Source: Acanthaster planci (Eukaryota > Echinodermata > Asteroidea > Valvatida > Acanthasteridae). Taken from it: DNA of 57,650 nucleotides. The notes under the pieces were generated by a model. That model was given only the letters and a program-made list of their open reading frames with translations, did not search any database and was not told the DNA's origin. Position numbers and translations under genes: made by a program. Where the stretch lies: assembly GCF_001949145.1 (NCBI RefSeq), contig NW_019091474.1, positions 30,852 to 88,501 on the forward strand, in the 5' to 3' direction. Shown here piece by piece: positions 36,546 to 48,203 of the stretch (its first letter is position 1; each line of letters opens with the position of its first letter).

Positions 36546-36805
36546 CAGTATACATTGAGTTTCGTGTCATTTAATAATTCGTGTATGATGCGTCATTCCC
36601 AGAATAATCATTCCCAACTTGTTTCCCATAATTGTGGTCTTTTTGAGTTGGGCAAGGTTTTGCCTACATGGACTCATCAACGTTTTTAAGGTTGTTTTTT
36701 TTTTTTACTTTTTGTTTTAATTGTTTTAAGGTGTCGATGGATGAGGAAGTGTCTGTATCTTGTATTTTCTGCAAAAGTTTCTAATGACATGGATCTATGT
36801 GTCAG

Positions 36806-37030
36806 TTAAGTTTTGTTTGCACTCTTGCAGGGGTGTACTACATCACACAACTGGGCTACATTCATCGAGCCGTGGTGGAAGCTGTCCCGGGCCAACACGG
36901 TGACTAGAGTAACAGCTGGACTGGGCCAGCGGCATGTTATACAGACTGCACTGCTGCTCAGACTGCAATGTGAATGTTGAATCTCCGCAATGTGCACCAT
37001 TGGCTCAGCAGAGAGACGGGGAGGACCGGA
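36806..37030. other. Non-coding stretch before repeat R2
   Basis: Only short open frames without domains are present on either strand. Confidence 0.3.
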
Positions 37031-37465
37031 GCTAGTCAGTAGGACAAGGATGGCGAGGGACAAAGGGACCCGGGTGTGTCTCGCCTGGCAATCGGTTGGA
37101 ACGAAGCGATGACGTTCCAATACGACGCTACAACTCTCACTAGCACCCTAGGCTAGTTTACACCGGTCTTGCATATCGGTCCGAGCTAAACTAGCTGGGC
37201 ATTCATATGGTTACATTGCTTAACCATATGAATGGGCTGTCCGAATTAGTGCGCAGAACGTTCGTAAAGGATCCAACTGCCGCACTACGTTAGGTTTGCT
37301 CCGCACAAGGGTTTGGTCCGCCGCACCTGACCGACGAGCGAAGCAAAATCTGTTCTATGTATTGGATTCTACAGGTTTAGGAATTACCGGTAGTAAAATA
37401 TGAGCGTCGTTGGACAGCTCAACCAATGGGAATCTTCCATCTCAAAGGGACACATGACTTTTTGC
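37030..37465 (+). repeat. Dispersed repeat R2, copy 1 (contains a perfect hairpin)
   Basis: The stretch matches 39,440-39,625 plus 40,850-41,045. Shared words include GAGGGACA, GCTACAACT, AGCTAGCTGGG, GGTTACATT, TTTGTCCGCCGC, GACGAGC and ACAGCTCAACCAAT. Copy 1 looks uninterrupted. At 37,200-37,234 it has a 14-bp perfect stem (CATTCATATGGTTA) with a 7-base loop. Confidence 0.65.
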
Positions 37466-38769
37466 TAGAGTCATTTGCGAGTGTCGTGGGTAAAAAGGTG
37501 AAGAACAGAATAAGAAGTCACGTGTACAAAGTGCTGAGTAAGGTGCCTAAAAGTGCTAATCTAGTCATCTTTGATGAATGACTGACAGTTACACAATCTG
37601 AGGTTTCTGAATATTAGCATTCCAGGGGATCTTACCACGCCCAAACAAGCAGCCTCGTGGAGGGGACTTTACGACATGCCATATTAAGCAGAGAAAACAC
37701 AAGGACAAAGGAGTGAAGGAACACGTGATCGTGCCACAGTACAGCATGAAACTAGTGTCTCTGCTACATTACGATAATGCAAGAAACCCTGGGAATGCAA
37801 GGTACGAGAACAAGTAAAACAAAGGGGCGCTAGAATTCCAACAACAAGATTTGCAGATACGCAACACTATCAAATATTGCAGTACAACGGTTAGTTACTT
37901 TGTACTACCGAGTACAGACCCCATCAAAAATACTTCCAAAAGAGAATAACACTGACAAGTCAACTCGAGTCTCGAGAAGTCAACTCAAAAATTCAACTCG
38001 AAACTCAAAAATCAAATCTGACTCCTGATACTCAAACAAAAGTTACACTTGCTGATCAACTGTGTAGACGGAACATAACCGGGGCAAGTACAGAACCACG
38101 AGGAACCCATCTCCTCTTCTTAGCCTGTTGACCACTAAATGTCTCAAAAACAAAACCGCGACACTAAAAATTTAAAGAGTGATTAACAAGAGGGAAGGTC
38201 CCTTTCAAAACATGCGTTTTCAAGGGAGATAGAGTGGCCCACACTCCGCTAACCTAGTGTGGTGGCATAAAACAGGGGCCTTGTAGGAAGGCTATGGTGT
38301 CATTAGCCACCCCTGCGACGCGTTTATGTTCTTTTTTTTTACATGCTGCCTTAACTCAAAAAGGCTCCTAATTCAAGGCTGTAGGTACACTGTCATGAAT
38401 ACGGAGCGATGTATCGATGAGTGCTGATCGTATGGGCCGCAGGTTGTGGGGGTTTACACTGTGATTCACCCTGGGTCACAGACAAAACGCGTTCAAGGCG
38501 GGTCATGAGAGAATATATAACAGAAGGGTCAGATTCACCAATCGACATTATGGCATATAATCTCTGGGGCAGAAATTTTACTTACCGCGTTCACAGATGC
38601 TGAAATTCGAGCTCTGTGCCGACGTGCAAAAGGGAGCGTTCTTATGCTGTTTGTATACCGTAGCTCTATTAAAGTTGGCAGCATGAACAATCAAAAGGGG
38701 ATGTCTAGCACATAAAATAACCAGATGGTGCATCTAAATAAAAGCATGGGGCAGTAACTGGAAGGGCCA
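37466..38769. other. Non-coding stretch
   Basis: AT-rich, with no domains. The frame at 38,421-38,603 shows no family resemblance. Confidence 0.4.
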
Positions 38770-39017
38770 CTACTCATTTCCGGGCACCTCTGAGGCAACT
38801 CTATCTAAATAATATTCAATGTTTCTCCTCAATAAAGAAGAACACATTGCATTTTTGTGTTCATAATAATGCGCAGTATCTTCCACTTTTTTGGTCATGA
38901 TGAAGTGGTACAGGAAATCTGTTTCCCCGGGAAGAAAGTAATTGGCTTCGGGGAAGTGGTCTGCTCCGTTCGATTGAGCAGTCAGCATTTTCATCGTCGA
39001 CCTCAGTGTTATCTTTT
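38770..39017 (-). CDS. Possible terminal exon of an unrecognised minus-strand gene
   Basis: A pyrimidine-rich CTTTTTGTTCCATTTAG acceptor precedes a frame that runs I-T-L-R-S-T-M-K-M-L, then F-P-E-A-N-Y-F-L-P-G-E-T-D-F-L-Y-H-F and ends E-V-P-G-N-E with a TAG at 38,770-38,772. The composition looks like coding sequence rather than repeat. I recognise no family and found no partner exons; the nearest upstream sequence is repeat R2 and the gap. Confidence 0.3.
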
Positions 39018-39723
39018 CTAAATGGAACAAAAAGTTGATATGTTAGTCAAATACTGACATGGTGAACTGTGATCATGAACCACATATGACACCATAGTGA
39101 ACTCGAGACATCTGCCCCGAAATTCAAGAACTGTTTCCTGTCAGAGCTTTCAGGGAGAAACTCTGACACATTGTGACCTGGCCTCGGATTGAAAAGGCAC
39201 AGGGTGAAACATATGCATGACCTGTTTAAAATCCAATGCCGGATATGTCTTGACTGTGAAACCCGCACAGAATTAGTCACCGAGTTGATCTGGCCGTATT
39301 GTGGCATCAGAGACGGTAAATCTGCTTCACAACATGTTTGCCCCACAGACCGAAAGGAATTCTCTTTACGCTCGTGCCTCTTGCAAAGACTTCACGATCA
39401 TGGGTCGTGTATCGGGTAGTATCACGTGAGTTCAATTAGGACGACTGCTAGTTTGCAGGACCAGGGCTGCGAGGGACATGCACGGGGTGTCTCACTCGGC
39501 AAACGGTTCGGACGTACCGGTGACGGACCGCTAAGATGCTACAACTTTCAGTAGCAACCTGGGCTGCTTCCTACCGCACTCGCATCGGTGCAAGCTAAGC
39601 TAGCTGGGAATCCAAATGGTTACATTAGGCCCCCCAAAAGTTTCCGATTTCTGGTCACTGCGCGCCTCGCCGTAGACCTGCGCATGAGCAAAATAAAGAA
39701 CTATTTTACTTTGAATAAAATGA

Positions 39724-40061
39724 NNNNNNNNNNNNNNNNNNNNNNNNNNNNNNNNNNNNNNNNNNNNNNNNNNNNNNNNNNNNNNNNNNNNNNNNNNNNN
39801 NNNNNNNNNNNNNNNNNNNNNNNNNNNNNNNNNNNNNNNNNNNNNNNNNNNNNNNNNNNNNNNNNNNNNNNNNNNNNNNNNNNNNNNNNNNNNNNNNNNN
39901 NNNNNNNNNNNNNNNNNNNNNNNNNNNNNNNNNNNNNNNNNNNNNNNNNNNNNNNNNNNNNNNNNNNNNNNNNNNNNNNNNNNNNNNNNNNNNNNNNNNN
40001 NNNNNNNNNNNNNNNNNNNNNNNNNNNNNNNNNNNNNNNNNNNNNNNNNNNNNNNNNNNNN
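39724..40061. other. Assembly gap, 338 N
   Basis: Run of N. The frames that cross it are artefacts. It lies inside the insertion that splits the second R2 copy. Confidence 1.
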
Positions 40062-40849
40062 AAAACGCTTATAAACAACAAACCGTGAGGGGCCAGTCTA
40101 TTTCAGTGTCGGCAAGGCAGTGGCGGTACATATACACATGCAGTGCTTGCAGTGGAGATGGACATCACGTTATGACCACCATCATATAACAACTCATGCA
40201 TCGTCACTTGCCAAGAATAAAAGTAGACTAGAGTGAGAGGCGAGTTTATTTTCTGAGCTGAATTTTTCCCCCAATATTTTACATGAAACTTGTTTCTTAT
40301 AAGCTAAAACAGACAACATTGTGCACAGTATATCATTTACCTCATGAAAATTTTATTTTCATTTTGACTATGGAGCTGAACTGTTTTCATTTATTTTTGT
40401 ACAGGTTATTTTGACGTGTAACTTGTTTTCTATAAGATAAAGCAGTAAGCAATGTTCAAAGAATGTCGTTTTTTTGCTATCTCACGAGAATTTCATTTAA
40501 TACCAGAAACATTTATTTTTCACATTTAATTTTCCATGGTTGTGCTACTGTATTTTAACAAGCTCAATCTTGCCAAGAATAGAAGCCTCTTGTTTGAATA
40601 ATATGACTGAAAACATTGCCTCTCGTCATATTTTATGGTCTGTTTATTTATTCAAAGTTGTGAATTCACACTTCTCACAGTAACAAGACGATGCACTCTT
40701 AAGTACTGTATATGAGCATGTACATCACTTCTAAGGGAAAGAAACAAGAGAAAAAAAAAGAACAGCGTCACCGCACCACTTTTTTTTACCAAGCCCATGA
40801 CCAGAAAGCGTAGTCTTCTTTTTGGCCTTACTTCACAATAAGAATGGTT
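40062..40849. other. AT-rich stretch with diverged internal repeats
   Basis: AACTTGTTT.TATAAG.TAAA occurs twice (about 40,286 and 40,421), and CTTGCCAAGAATA.AAG occurs twice (about 40,207 and 40,570), suggesting an old duplication of roughly 135-360 bp. No gene is seen. Confidence 0.4.
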
Positions 40850-41194
40850 CTCGGATTACCGCAGAACTCTTGGAAAGGGTCCAACCGCTGCACTATTTAA
40901 GGTTTAACCCCGCACAACAAGGGTTTTGTCCGCCGCCACCTGGGCGACGAGCTTGGCAAAATCTACTCCATTCAATTCTTCTCCTATTTAATAAAATATG
41001 AGATTCGTTGAACAGCTCAACCAATAGGAAACCCCCAAAGCCCAAGGAGTGCTTGTATTTCCTTGATGGACCTCTTCGGGGTTTTTTTGCCCATCTGTGG
41101 TCTACTTACAGACCTTGCGTACACCCTTCCCCTTTTTTTTGTTAATGCATCGGATCATTTACTCGCAACGCCATTGGTCGGAGTTTCCAAACGC

Positions 41195-41685
41195 TCTGAA
41201 AGGGATGAAGAAACGAATCTTTCAAGAACCTATGTTAGCCAAATCAGAGGGTACGATAAATGCTTATTTGATCAAATGTAGCAGATTTTTCGCTTTTAAG
41301 TGACATCATACTCCTTATTCAAGACAAACGTATGGCAGCCTTTTTAGTCGATGTAAAGGCCAGACCAACTTCGGAAAACACGATAACTTCCACAGCTGCA
41401 GCCATCAAGTGGCTGCATTCCTTAGTTAACAAAAAACTGAATCCAATATATTCTCTTATATTGCAACAAATCATTGTGATAAGACAACTTCACAAGCCTC
41501 CTATACAAAAAGAACCATTATTCCTCGACATGGTAAAGCGCATTATTGACAAATTTGGAGGCCCCAATAACAACTTTATAGAATCAAGAACAGCTTGTTC
41601 CGTTGCACTGAAGTTCGCTTTACTATTCAGACATGATGAAATTGCACAAATGAAAGCTTGCCATATTCGAGATCTACCAGAATGA
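41195..41685 (+). pseudogene. Tyrosine recombinase/integrase-like fragment, frameshifted
   Basis: In one frame, 41,195-41,300 reads M-K-K-R-I-F-Q-E and G-T-I-N-A-Y-L-I-K-C-S-R-F-F-A-F, like the N-terminal core-binding helices of phage-integrase-type recombinases. After a frame change, 41,332-41,685 continues with a core-binding domain (T-I-T-S-T-A-A-A-I-K-W-L-H-S-L) and the start of the catalytic domain, L-K-F-A-L-L-F-R-H-D-E-I-A-Q-M-K, in which R is probably the first catalytic Arg. The frame ends before the H-x-x-R and Tyr motifs. Such genes occur in Crypton and DIRS-like elements and as stray copies in marine invertebrate genomes. It is clearly broken. Confidence 0.6.
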
Positions 41686-41761
41686 AAGGGTTTATCCAAT
41701 TCCCTTCCCCATTACAAACCGATGTGTTCAGAGACGGAAACACAGCCTTTCCTCGCTTTAC

Positions 41762-41940
41762 ACCAATGAGGCCTGGGTTCGAGTCCCGGGTTGGCCCAGG
41801 TTTAAAGTGCATTTAGTTTCCAGTCCCTACTCGCTCCGCACAGGTTTTCTCCGGGTACTCCGGTTTTCTCCTGCCTTCAAAACTGGACCTTCTTCCTAAC
41901 TCCGTAACGTGATGCTGATTAATAAAGTGTATGAATAAAC
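41762..41940 (+). mobile_element. tRNA-related SINE fragment
   Basis: The stretch contains GGTTCGAGTCCCGGGTT (pol III B box) followed by a CT-rich body with TTTTCTCCGGGTACTCCGGT. I recall similar SINE sequences from corals and other marine invertebrates. The A-box half is not visible, so the head is probably truncated. Confidence 0.55.
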
Positions 41941-41982
41941 GTACAGTTATTGGCGCAAACAGCCCGAGTTGCTGAAAGCAAC

Positions 41983-42056
41983 AAAACAAAAACCAAACCA
42001 AAACCAAACCAAACCAAACCAAACCAAACCAAACCAAACCAAACCAAACCAAACAA
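41983..42056 (+). repeat. (AAACC)n simple repeat
   Basis: An AAACA/AAACC run starts imperfectly and becomes an exact 5-bp tandem (AAACC) with about ten units. It lies about 40 bases after the SINE and may be its tail region. Confidence 0.9.
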
Positions 42057-42434
42057 AAAACACCCTTTCTCTCTGACACTGGTGACAATTATTCTCAAGC
42101 AGTGCCATTCTCAAGCAGTACATGTCCAGATGTGGTATCCGTATAGAACAAGACATAGTCATGTTTATGGCTGTTTCCTAACATTCTAGTATTCGTGATT
42201 ACAAACCATTGATCAATATACCACTCAGCTATACGAGGTGTAGAGAAATTTTCCTAGAGGCACTTGGAAAGATAGGCCTTTAGCAATCCCACAACATACG
42301 GTTTCTTGAGAACTAATTATGCAACATGTAAGATGGAAGTTGACTGCTGCAAAAACAGATACGTGAATAGAGATTTTGATCAAAGGTTGGATGTTTCTAA
42401 AGGTTTAGGTACTGAAGTCCAAATGGATCCATCT

Positions 42435-42493
42435 TTAACCCTAACACTCCTCAGTCCTCCAGCAGGTGAAGGATTGAGGAGGGTTAGGGTTAA
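42435..42493. repeat. 24-bp inverted repeat with TTAGGG-like arms
   Basis: The left arm begins TTAACCCTAACACTCCTCAG, and the right arm, reverse-complemented, begins TTAACCCTAACCCTCCTCAA. The 24-base arms differ at two positions and are separated by an 11-base loop (CCAGCAGGTGA). It would make a strong RNA or DNA hairpin. There is no gene around it. Confidence 0.8.
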
Positions 42494-45400
42494 TTTTCAC
42501 ACTCTTAGACTGTGAAAAAGGTAATATTAAAAATGGACCGTGTAATGTACTGCTATATGAATACGACAAATACTATTATCATGCCCAATATATCAAGAAA
42601 ATATTTTTTTCTTAGATCGGGTATAATTAGAATTGATTAAGACTCGTTGAAGACTGCATTGTACATAATTAAGAAAATTTCAGAACGGCCAGTCCGATAT
42701 ACAAAATTTGGCCGCTATACTTTTGATTTATTCACAACAATGTTATGTTTTCTTTTGAAAATGCTTACGATAAACAAGCAAACGAAATTCTAGTATGTGT
42801 TCTTACGATGGAGGAATGGAGACTCAGGAAGAAACCCAAAGGGTCATAAATGGCCAAGATAGAAGAAATATTTCTGGGAGATACCAAAAGGGCTTGGAGA
42901 GCCAAGATTCAATTTTTAATGCTTGCATGGACTGTAATGAATATCGTCTAACTTTGTTTTTAAATAAGTTTTCAACTGTTAATTAGCCTTTGCAATTGCA
43001 AACAATCTAAATGTTTTTCCTACTCTCAGTGGCAAAACACTTGCATAACAGGTTTCTACATCTGAAGGAAGTAATTGTCAAAATGTTGCTGGATGCCAGT
43101 GGAGATGTACCTGTTTGTCTTCTGCAAAAAGCCCAACATAACTTTAAATTTGCTTTGAGGAAATATAGTTTCTAATTTGATGCATGTCTTGATGTAAAGC
43201 ACCCAACCCCCGAATTTCGGACGTCTCAGGCTATATTTATCAATGCTGTCTATGGCAGCCTATTCTGCAGCCACACATACCAAAGAACAAAGAGCGAAAC
43301 CCATGATCTTACAGTTTCTCTGGAGAAAACAAAATCTCACAGACATACAAGGCTATCACATATAGCTGTAAGACAAATTCATCGAAATTGCAAGCAAGCC
43401 CTTCAAGTCTATTAGAAGTCATCCAGTCTAAAAACCATGTCAAAAACAAGCTATATTCAAATGACTGTAACAGTTTGCACCCTTACAGGTAGGCTTACGT
43501 ATCCCAGTCCTGGGAGTACATACCGGAGCAATAAGTCGTGTGGTAGATGTACGTACATTCTTCAACGGTGACATACATGTACATGTACATATACATGTAC
43601 TTCTCCATGACGCACGTCGTTCTTGGGCTTTACAGTCACTTCTCCCCACTTCCAATTTGCCCCTGACCACTTTGCTCCAGACCGCTTTAACCCTAAACAC
43701 ATGGGTGCAGTGTCCCAATTCAAGGAAAATTCTCCGCCAGGCCAAGGCGCACAAAAAGTATCCCCACAGATTCTTTCGAAAAGAGGGGTCAGTTTGGGCC
43801 AAGAAATGGTGGGACTGTGTCAGTATGGCCCACAATCATCTCTGTAGATTCAGGGGCATCCATCTGGGGGCAATGCAGACACAAATGTGATTGGAAATTT
43901 GTCAGAAGAGCCCCAGGAAGGTGAGGGATGTCATTTGAAAAATGGCCGCTGAGAAGACTTGGAAACCTTCACTTTTGGGAAGGTGAGTTTGTTTTTTGCG
44001 GATAATTAAAAAAATCATTTGTTAACCTACTAAACATTGAATATCAAATGAAATTTGATGGACATTGTTTTTGTTTGAGAGGCCTCAGGGACTTCAGTTG
44101 CCCTGCCATGGGGCTCCAAACTAAGTTGATTTTACACTGTTTTCAATGGAGCTTGAATTAGTTCAGTGCACCCATATTGCCCTTTGCCACTTCGCCCCAT
44201 CGTCATATCCCCAATTCGCCCCATTTACACTTCCTCCTTTCGCCACTTTGCCAAAGTAAACTTTTTATAATCTTTCAACTTTAACCTTGGCAAAGGCCGC
44301 AGCGTCGAGACACACGGATGTCATCGCAATAAAAAAGAGAATATAAAGATGTGCATTCTGTTTGGAAACTGGTTCCAAAATTAAAATAAGGACTCAAACA
44401 ATGAAATATCTTAAATGATTAAAATAGAAGAGTGACCTACCAGGAGATCATAGAATTAAAACTACTGCAGGGGAAACTTTGATGAAGGAATGATACTTTT
44501 TTTTATTCGTTAAATTTTATGACTCAATGGATTATTGCTTCCACGCTACCTATAAAAGGGAAACTTACTGGTTATTCAGTAGTTTCCAACCAATCGAGCA
44601 GTGTTGGGCCAAGCAGGGCAAAATGGGAATGGGTTCAACGACATTTTGTATTTCTTTGTACTTTGGAGAGAGTAATCTATCGTTGAAAGCTTACTATACT
44701 TGTACATGTGTCCAACATGCATTTTTCATGCTTTGCTATAGATAGTGTTTTTTCAAGAATTAGTTTACGCTGAACATAAGAGATCCAGAGGATATATGGA
44801 CAGTTATAACAAGTTTTGAATTATTAAGATACCTTGGTTTATTTCTTTCATTTGTTGACATCTTGATTTGTGAACATTTTAATAGTTGCAAATTAGAGAT
44901 TAGATATTTAAAACTAGACCTTAATAACTCAGCTTGCTTGGTTTAACTCGGAATTTTCCATGAATTGCAGTTTTTCTATTAGTGCCTTCTGCTTCAATAC
45001 ATTACAAACTGTCTCAATCTAGGTGAGCAAGTACACATCGCTAGAGTAGTGTCACGTGACCCAGCGTTTGTGCGCAATAGTCGACTAGGTTGCGAACAAA
45101 CAATCAGTTGGGCTTAATACGTTTGAGACATATCCATTGTCACAGTCTGAAACTCTTTAAGGCACGTATATGTGCACCAGAGGCGGTCACAGAGACAAGT
45201 ATGACGAGGATGGGAAAGTGCTTAGTGCAGAGTGACCCAGGTCTTATTCGTATTACCGTTTAAAGTACGTGAATTAGATATTAAAACAGGATCACTATTT
45301 TTGTAAAGTTTCCAGTCCATGCTACACGTTTAAACAATACAATGACATTAACGACAATGAACTTATATGCCTCGGTGACAGTAATGACAAAACCTGATGC

Positions 45401-46143
45401 AACGTACATGCACATCATAAATGATAATGAACTTAGAGTTCACAGTAATACAGCTACCCTAACTTATCCAAACCATAAAGTTTACTATGACAAACGTTAC
45501 AGTGAGCGGACTATACCGTTTATCCCGTTTTTGGCGTTTTTTAAACAGTAAAGTGTTTGACATTGAACTAAATAAGCACGTAAAATTCAAACAATACATT
45601 TCGAATTCTGTTCAATCCCCTCCCCCACAAAGTTACTTTTAGTGGGAAATCATCACTTTCTTTTTGGTAAAACAATCCCGTAAAGATTATCAAATTTAAA
45701 GCAACTCTCATCGCCATCTTGAGAGCTTTTCGTGGTTTGAAGCACCTGCATTAATGTATTTAAGCTATATTTAAACTATACATCTGTGACAATAGACATT
45801 TTGTAAAGTGTCAAACAGATAACGTTCAGTAATTTGTTGATAGTATTTCAATCTCCTCTGTCATTTTGTTTATTACTGTGGCGGCTTGCTCCCCGGACCT
45901 AACCTAAGTTTGAGGGGTCTCTCAATACTTTGTATTTGTGAATCTTCATTACAACCTGTATTACGTCGGTCTTGAGGAGAGGCTATTAGCAATGGACAGC
46001 TAATGTCCCACTGCTTCACTAGATCAGGAAAGCACTGACCAATGTCATCTTGCTCAGATCCAATATGTAACGTATACAAAACAATGTCGCACCACAGGAA
46101 CGCTACCGCAATGCACGTCCCATGTTGCCTAACACGAGATGAA
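42494..46143. other. Non-coding stretch between hairpin and repeat R1
   Basis: No gene is recognised on either strand. A TACATG-rich tract lies at 43,570-43,604. A 131-residue minus-strand frame (43,440-43,835) and a 116-residue plus-strand frame (43,540-43,890) overlap in the same stretch and neither has a recognisable domain. Confidence 0.45.
43570..43604. repeat. TACATG-type palindromic simple repeat
   Basis: The tract reads ACATACATGTACATGTACAT and continues ATACATGTAC. Similar short tracts lie near 15,120 and 15,360. The word is self-complementary. Confidence 0.7.
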
Positions 46144-46450
46144 TTACATACAAACGCTGGACCCTAGCCGCACTTGCACACCCCAACGTTAGACTGCCTA
46201 AACAACATCGCACGGCATAGCCCAGTGTCACCTCAGTGATAAGTACAGTCCTCATGCACAAAACACCGCGGCACCGTGGGCCCATCCCAAATCTACTGCA
46301 ATACATCCGCAAGTGAACGGCTAGACTCTAACCTATGAAATACTAACACGTATGTTTGGTCCCCGTTGACTGGTTATGCATTCAGTAGTGAAATTGCGCA
46401 TGTGCAATAGTGACATATCCTCGTTTGCCAGAAAACAATTATTCTGACGA
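46144..46450 (+). repeat. Dispersed repeat R1, copy 2
   Basis: Matches 14,138-14,445 in the same orientation (see copy 1). Together with the unit homology that begins at 46,785, it may mean that the segmental duplication once reached further left. Confidence 0.65.
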
Positions 46451-48203
46451 CGAATATCTGAGCAATTTGGATGCAATTGGGTCCGAAAGTGGACACTATT
46501 TGAGCCATTTTGTAGAGGGATGGTTTTTCAAAATGGCTACTTTTCTGGACAGGGACATTTTCTTCATTTTAGGGGTGGTCTGCTTTTGGTGTAAATTTCT
46601 CAAAAATTCTTTGGTTAACCCAACGAAAATTGAAAGGAGAATAAAAGGGGACATGTGGAACATAATTTTTCTGTGCAATCTGAACACCTGTGAGAGTTGT
46701 ATTTTTAAAATATTTGTGAAGTATGGGGATTTACCAATGCTGTCTACGGGAATTTATTTGTAGTGGTGCACCCCATAGCAACACACACCACAGCGAGAGC
46801 ACCCAGAACCTACGTCTTGACTGACACTTGCAAGAACTACAAAGCAAACTCCGCCCACATTACGCACTCGCATTGATCACAAACCAAGGAACTTACTACA
46901 TACAGAGCGCGCTACGCTCCGCCCATCCTGCATACGGTAATTAAAAGCACGTACATACTACACAAGTAATGCAATCCTCATTATGCAAAAATAAACTTAA
47001 GAAAGTTCGTACATTTTCCGCTACACTACGCTGCTATTCTAATTTAGTAATCTTCATTGTCAACTGAATAATTTGTAGTTTAATATTCATAAAAGTTTAG
47101 TCTCGTCTATTGAGACCAATACATCTGGTTTTGTTGATGAATCCAAACCCTGGGGTTCAAGGACATCCTGTTTCAGTGGGACACAATGTGATCTCGTGTA
47201 CTGCAATCCCACTGCCATGGCAACCAATGCGATTCCAATGCTATGGGCCTGTTGTCATGGAATCCCATTGGTCCCGTTCAGTCCGACCCAACGGTAATTT
47301 TCCCTGGGAAAGGTCGTGAAAAAAAAGTAATCTCGTTCGCTTGAGCGGGGTAACGAATTAGAACGAAATTAATTTCTCACTGTGAAATATCACTCAGCAT
47401 CGCCCATGTGCTCTGAGCTTGGAGTCTCAGGTATATAAGTCTTCACTACCAATTTGTCATAAATTCTTCCCTAGACATGTATTTCGAGAATTTGCATTAA
47501 GCTGTGTCTGAAACACTGATATAAATTGTTCGTGCGAATACTTGTTCAAATAGCTTAGTTATTGTATTTTTCTCCTTCACACAGACCTTGTCTGTGTCTA
47601 AACGCCATCTTGAAGCTTCTAAGAAACAAGCACTATTCAGCGACAAAAAGTACAAAATCTGACATGCCCTGGTTCTGGAAATTCTATATTTGCCCTAAAA
47701 ATATTTTTGGTGATGATCCCTCCCGCAACAGCCACACACGGCAAAGCATGTAACTTGATGACTGGAGTTCGAGAGTTTGTCCTCTTTTTTCAGTTTAGAT
47801 GGAAACGTCTGAATAAATAGCCTCCGAGCAGAGTCTAAAAATGGCTTTCCAATCCATCAGTCCTGTTCCATGTTGTCCTTTCTCAAATTGTAAGTTGCTA
47901 ACTTATGAATGACTTCTATTGCACTTAATTCTAGGCAAAATCTGAAATAATTGACTGACCTATGACCGTTTCCTTGATTTTGTACACGGTGGGCAAGCAG
48001 CGCATATGATATCCTGCTGGCATGGCATCCCACGAAATACAGGACACGAGACGATCCTAAGCAAATGATTCCCCTTTAACGCATTTTGGGCTGTTTACAA
48101 TTATGTTTATGAGAAACAAAAAACATGATAATTGGCCAGTGTTCAAATCTGTAAGCCGACAAGTTGCAAAACTTGCATGGTGGCCAGCCAGTCCGATTAT
48201 TGG

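Larger units (their letters stand above)
39440..41045 (+). repeat. Repeat R2, copy 2, interrupted
   Basis: Left part 39,440-39,625 and right part 40,850-41,045 match the two halves of copy 1. The break falls at the hairpin position of copy 1, and the intervening 1.2 kb, which includes the gap, is foreign to the repeat. Confidence 0.55.

Noticed and set aside
36806-37120. 104-residue minus-strand frame
   Set aside because: Its 5' part lies in dispersed repeat R2 and no domain is seen.
39588-40088. 166-residue frame across the N run
   Set aside because: Almost entirely N; an artefact of the gap.
41777-41800. Possible tRNA gene (B box GGTTCGAGTCCC)
   Set aside because: No A box, no cloverleaf acceptor stem; better explained as a SINE.
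41950-42162. Low-complexity K-P-N-Q-T or W-F-G-L-V proteins
   Set aside because: Translations of the (AAACC)n simple repeat on the two strands.
43440-43890. Overlapping 131- and 116-residue frames on both strands
   Set aside because: Opposite-strand shadows over a TACATG-rich stretch; neither shows a domain.
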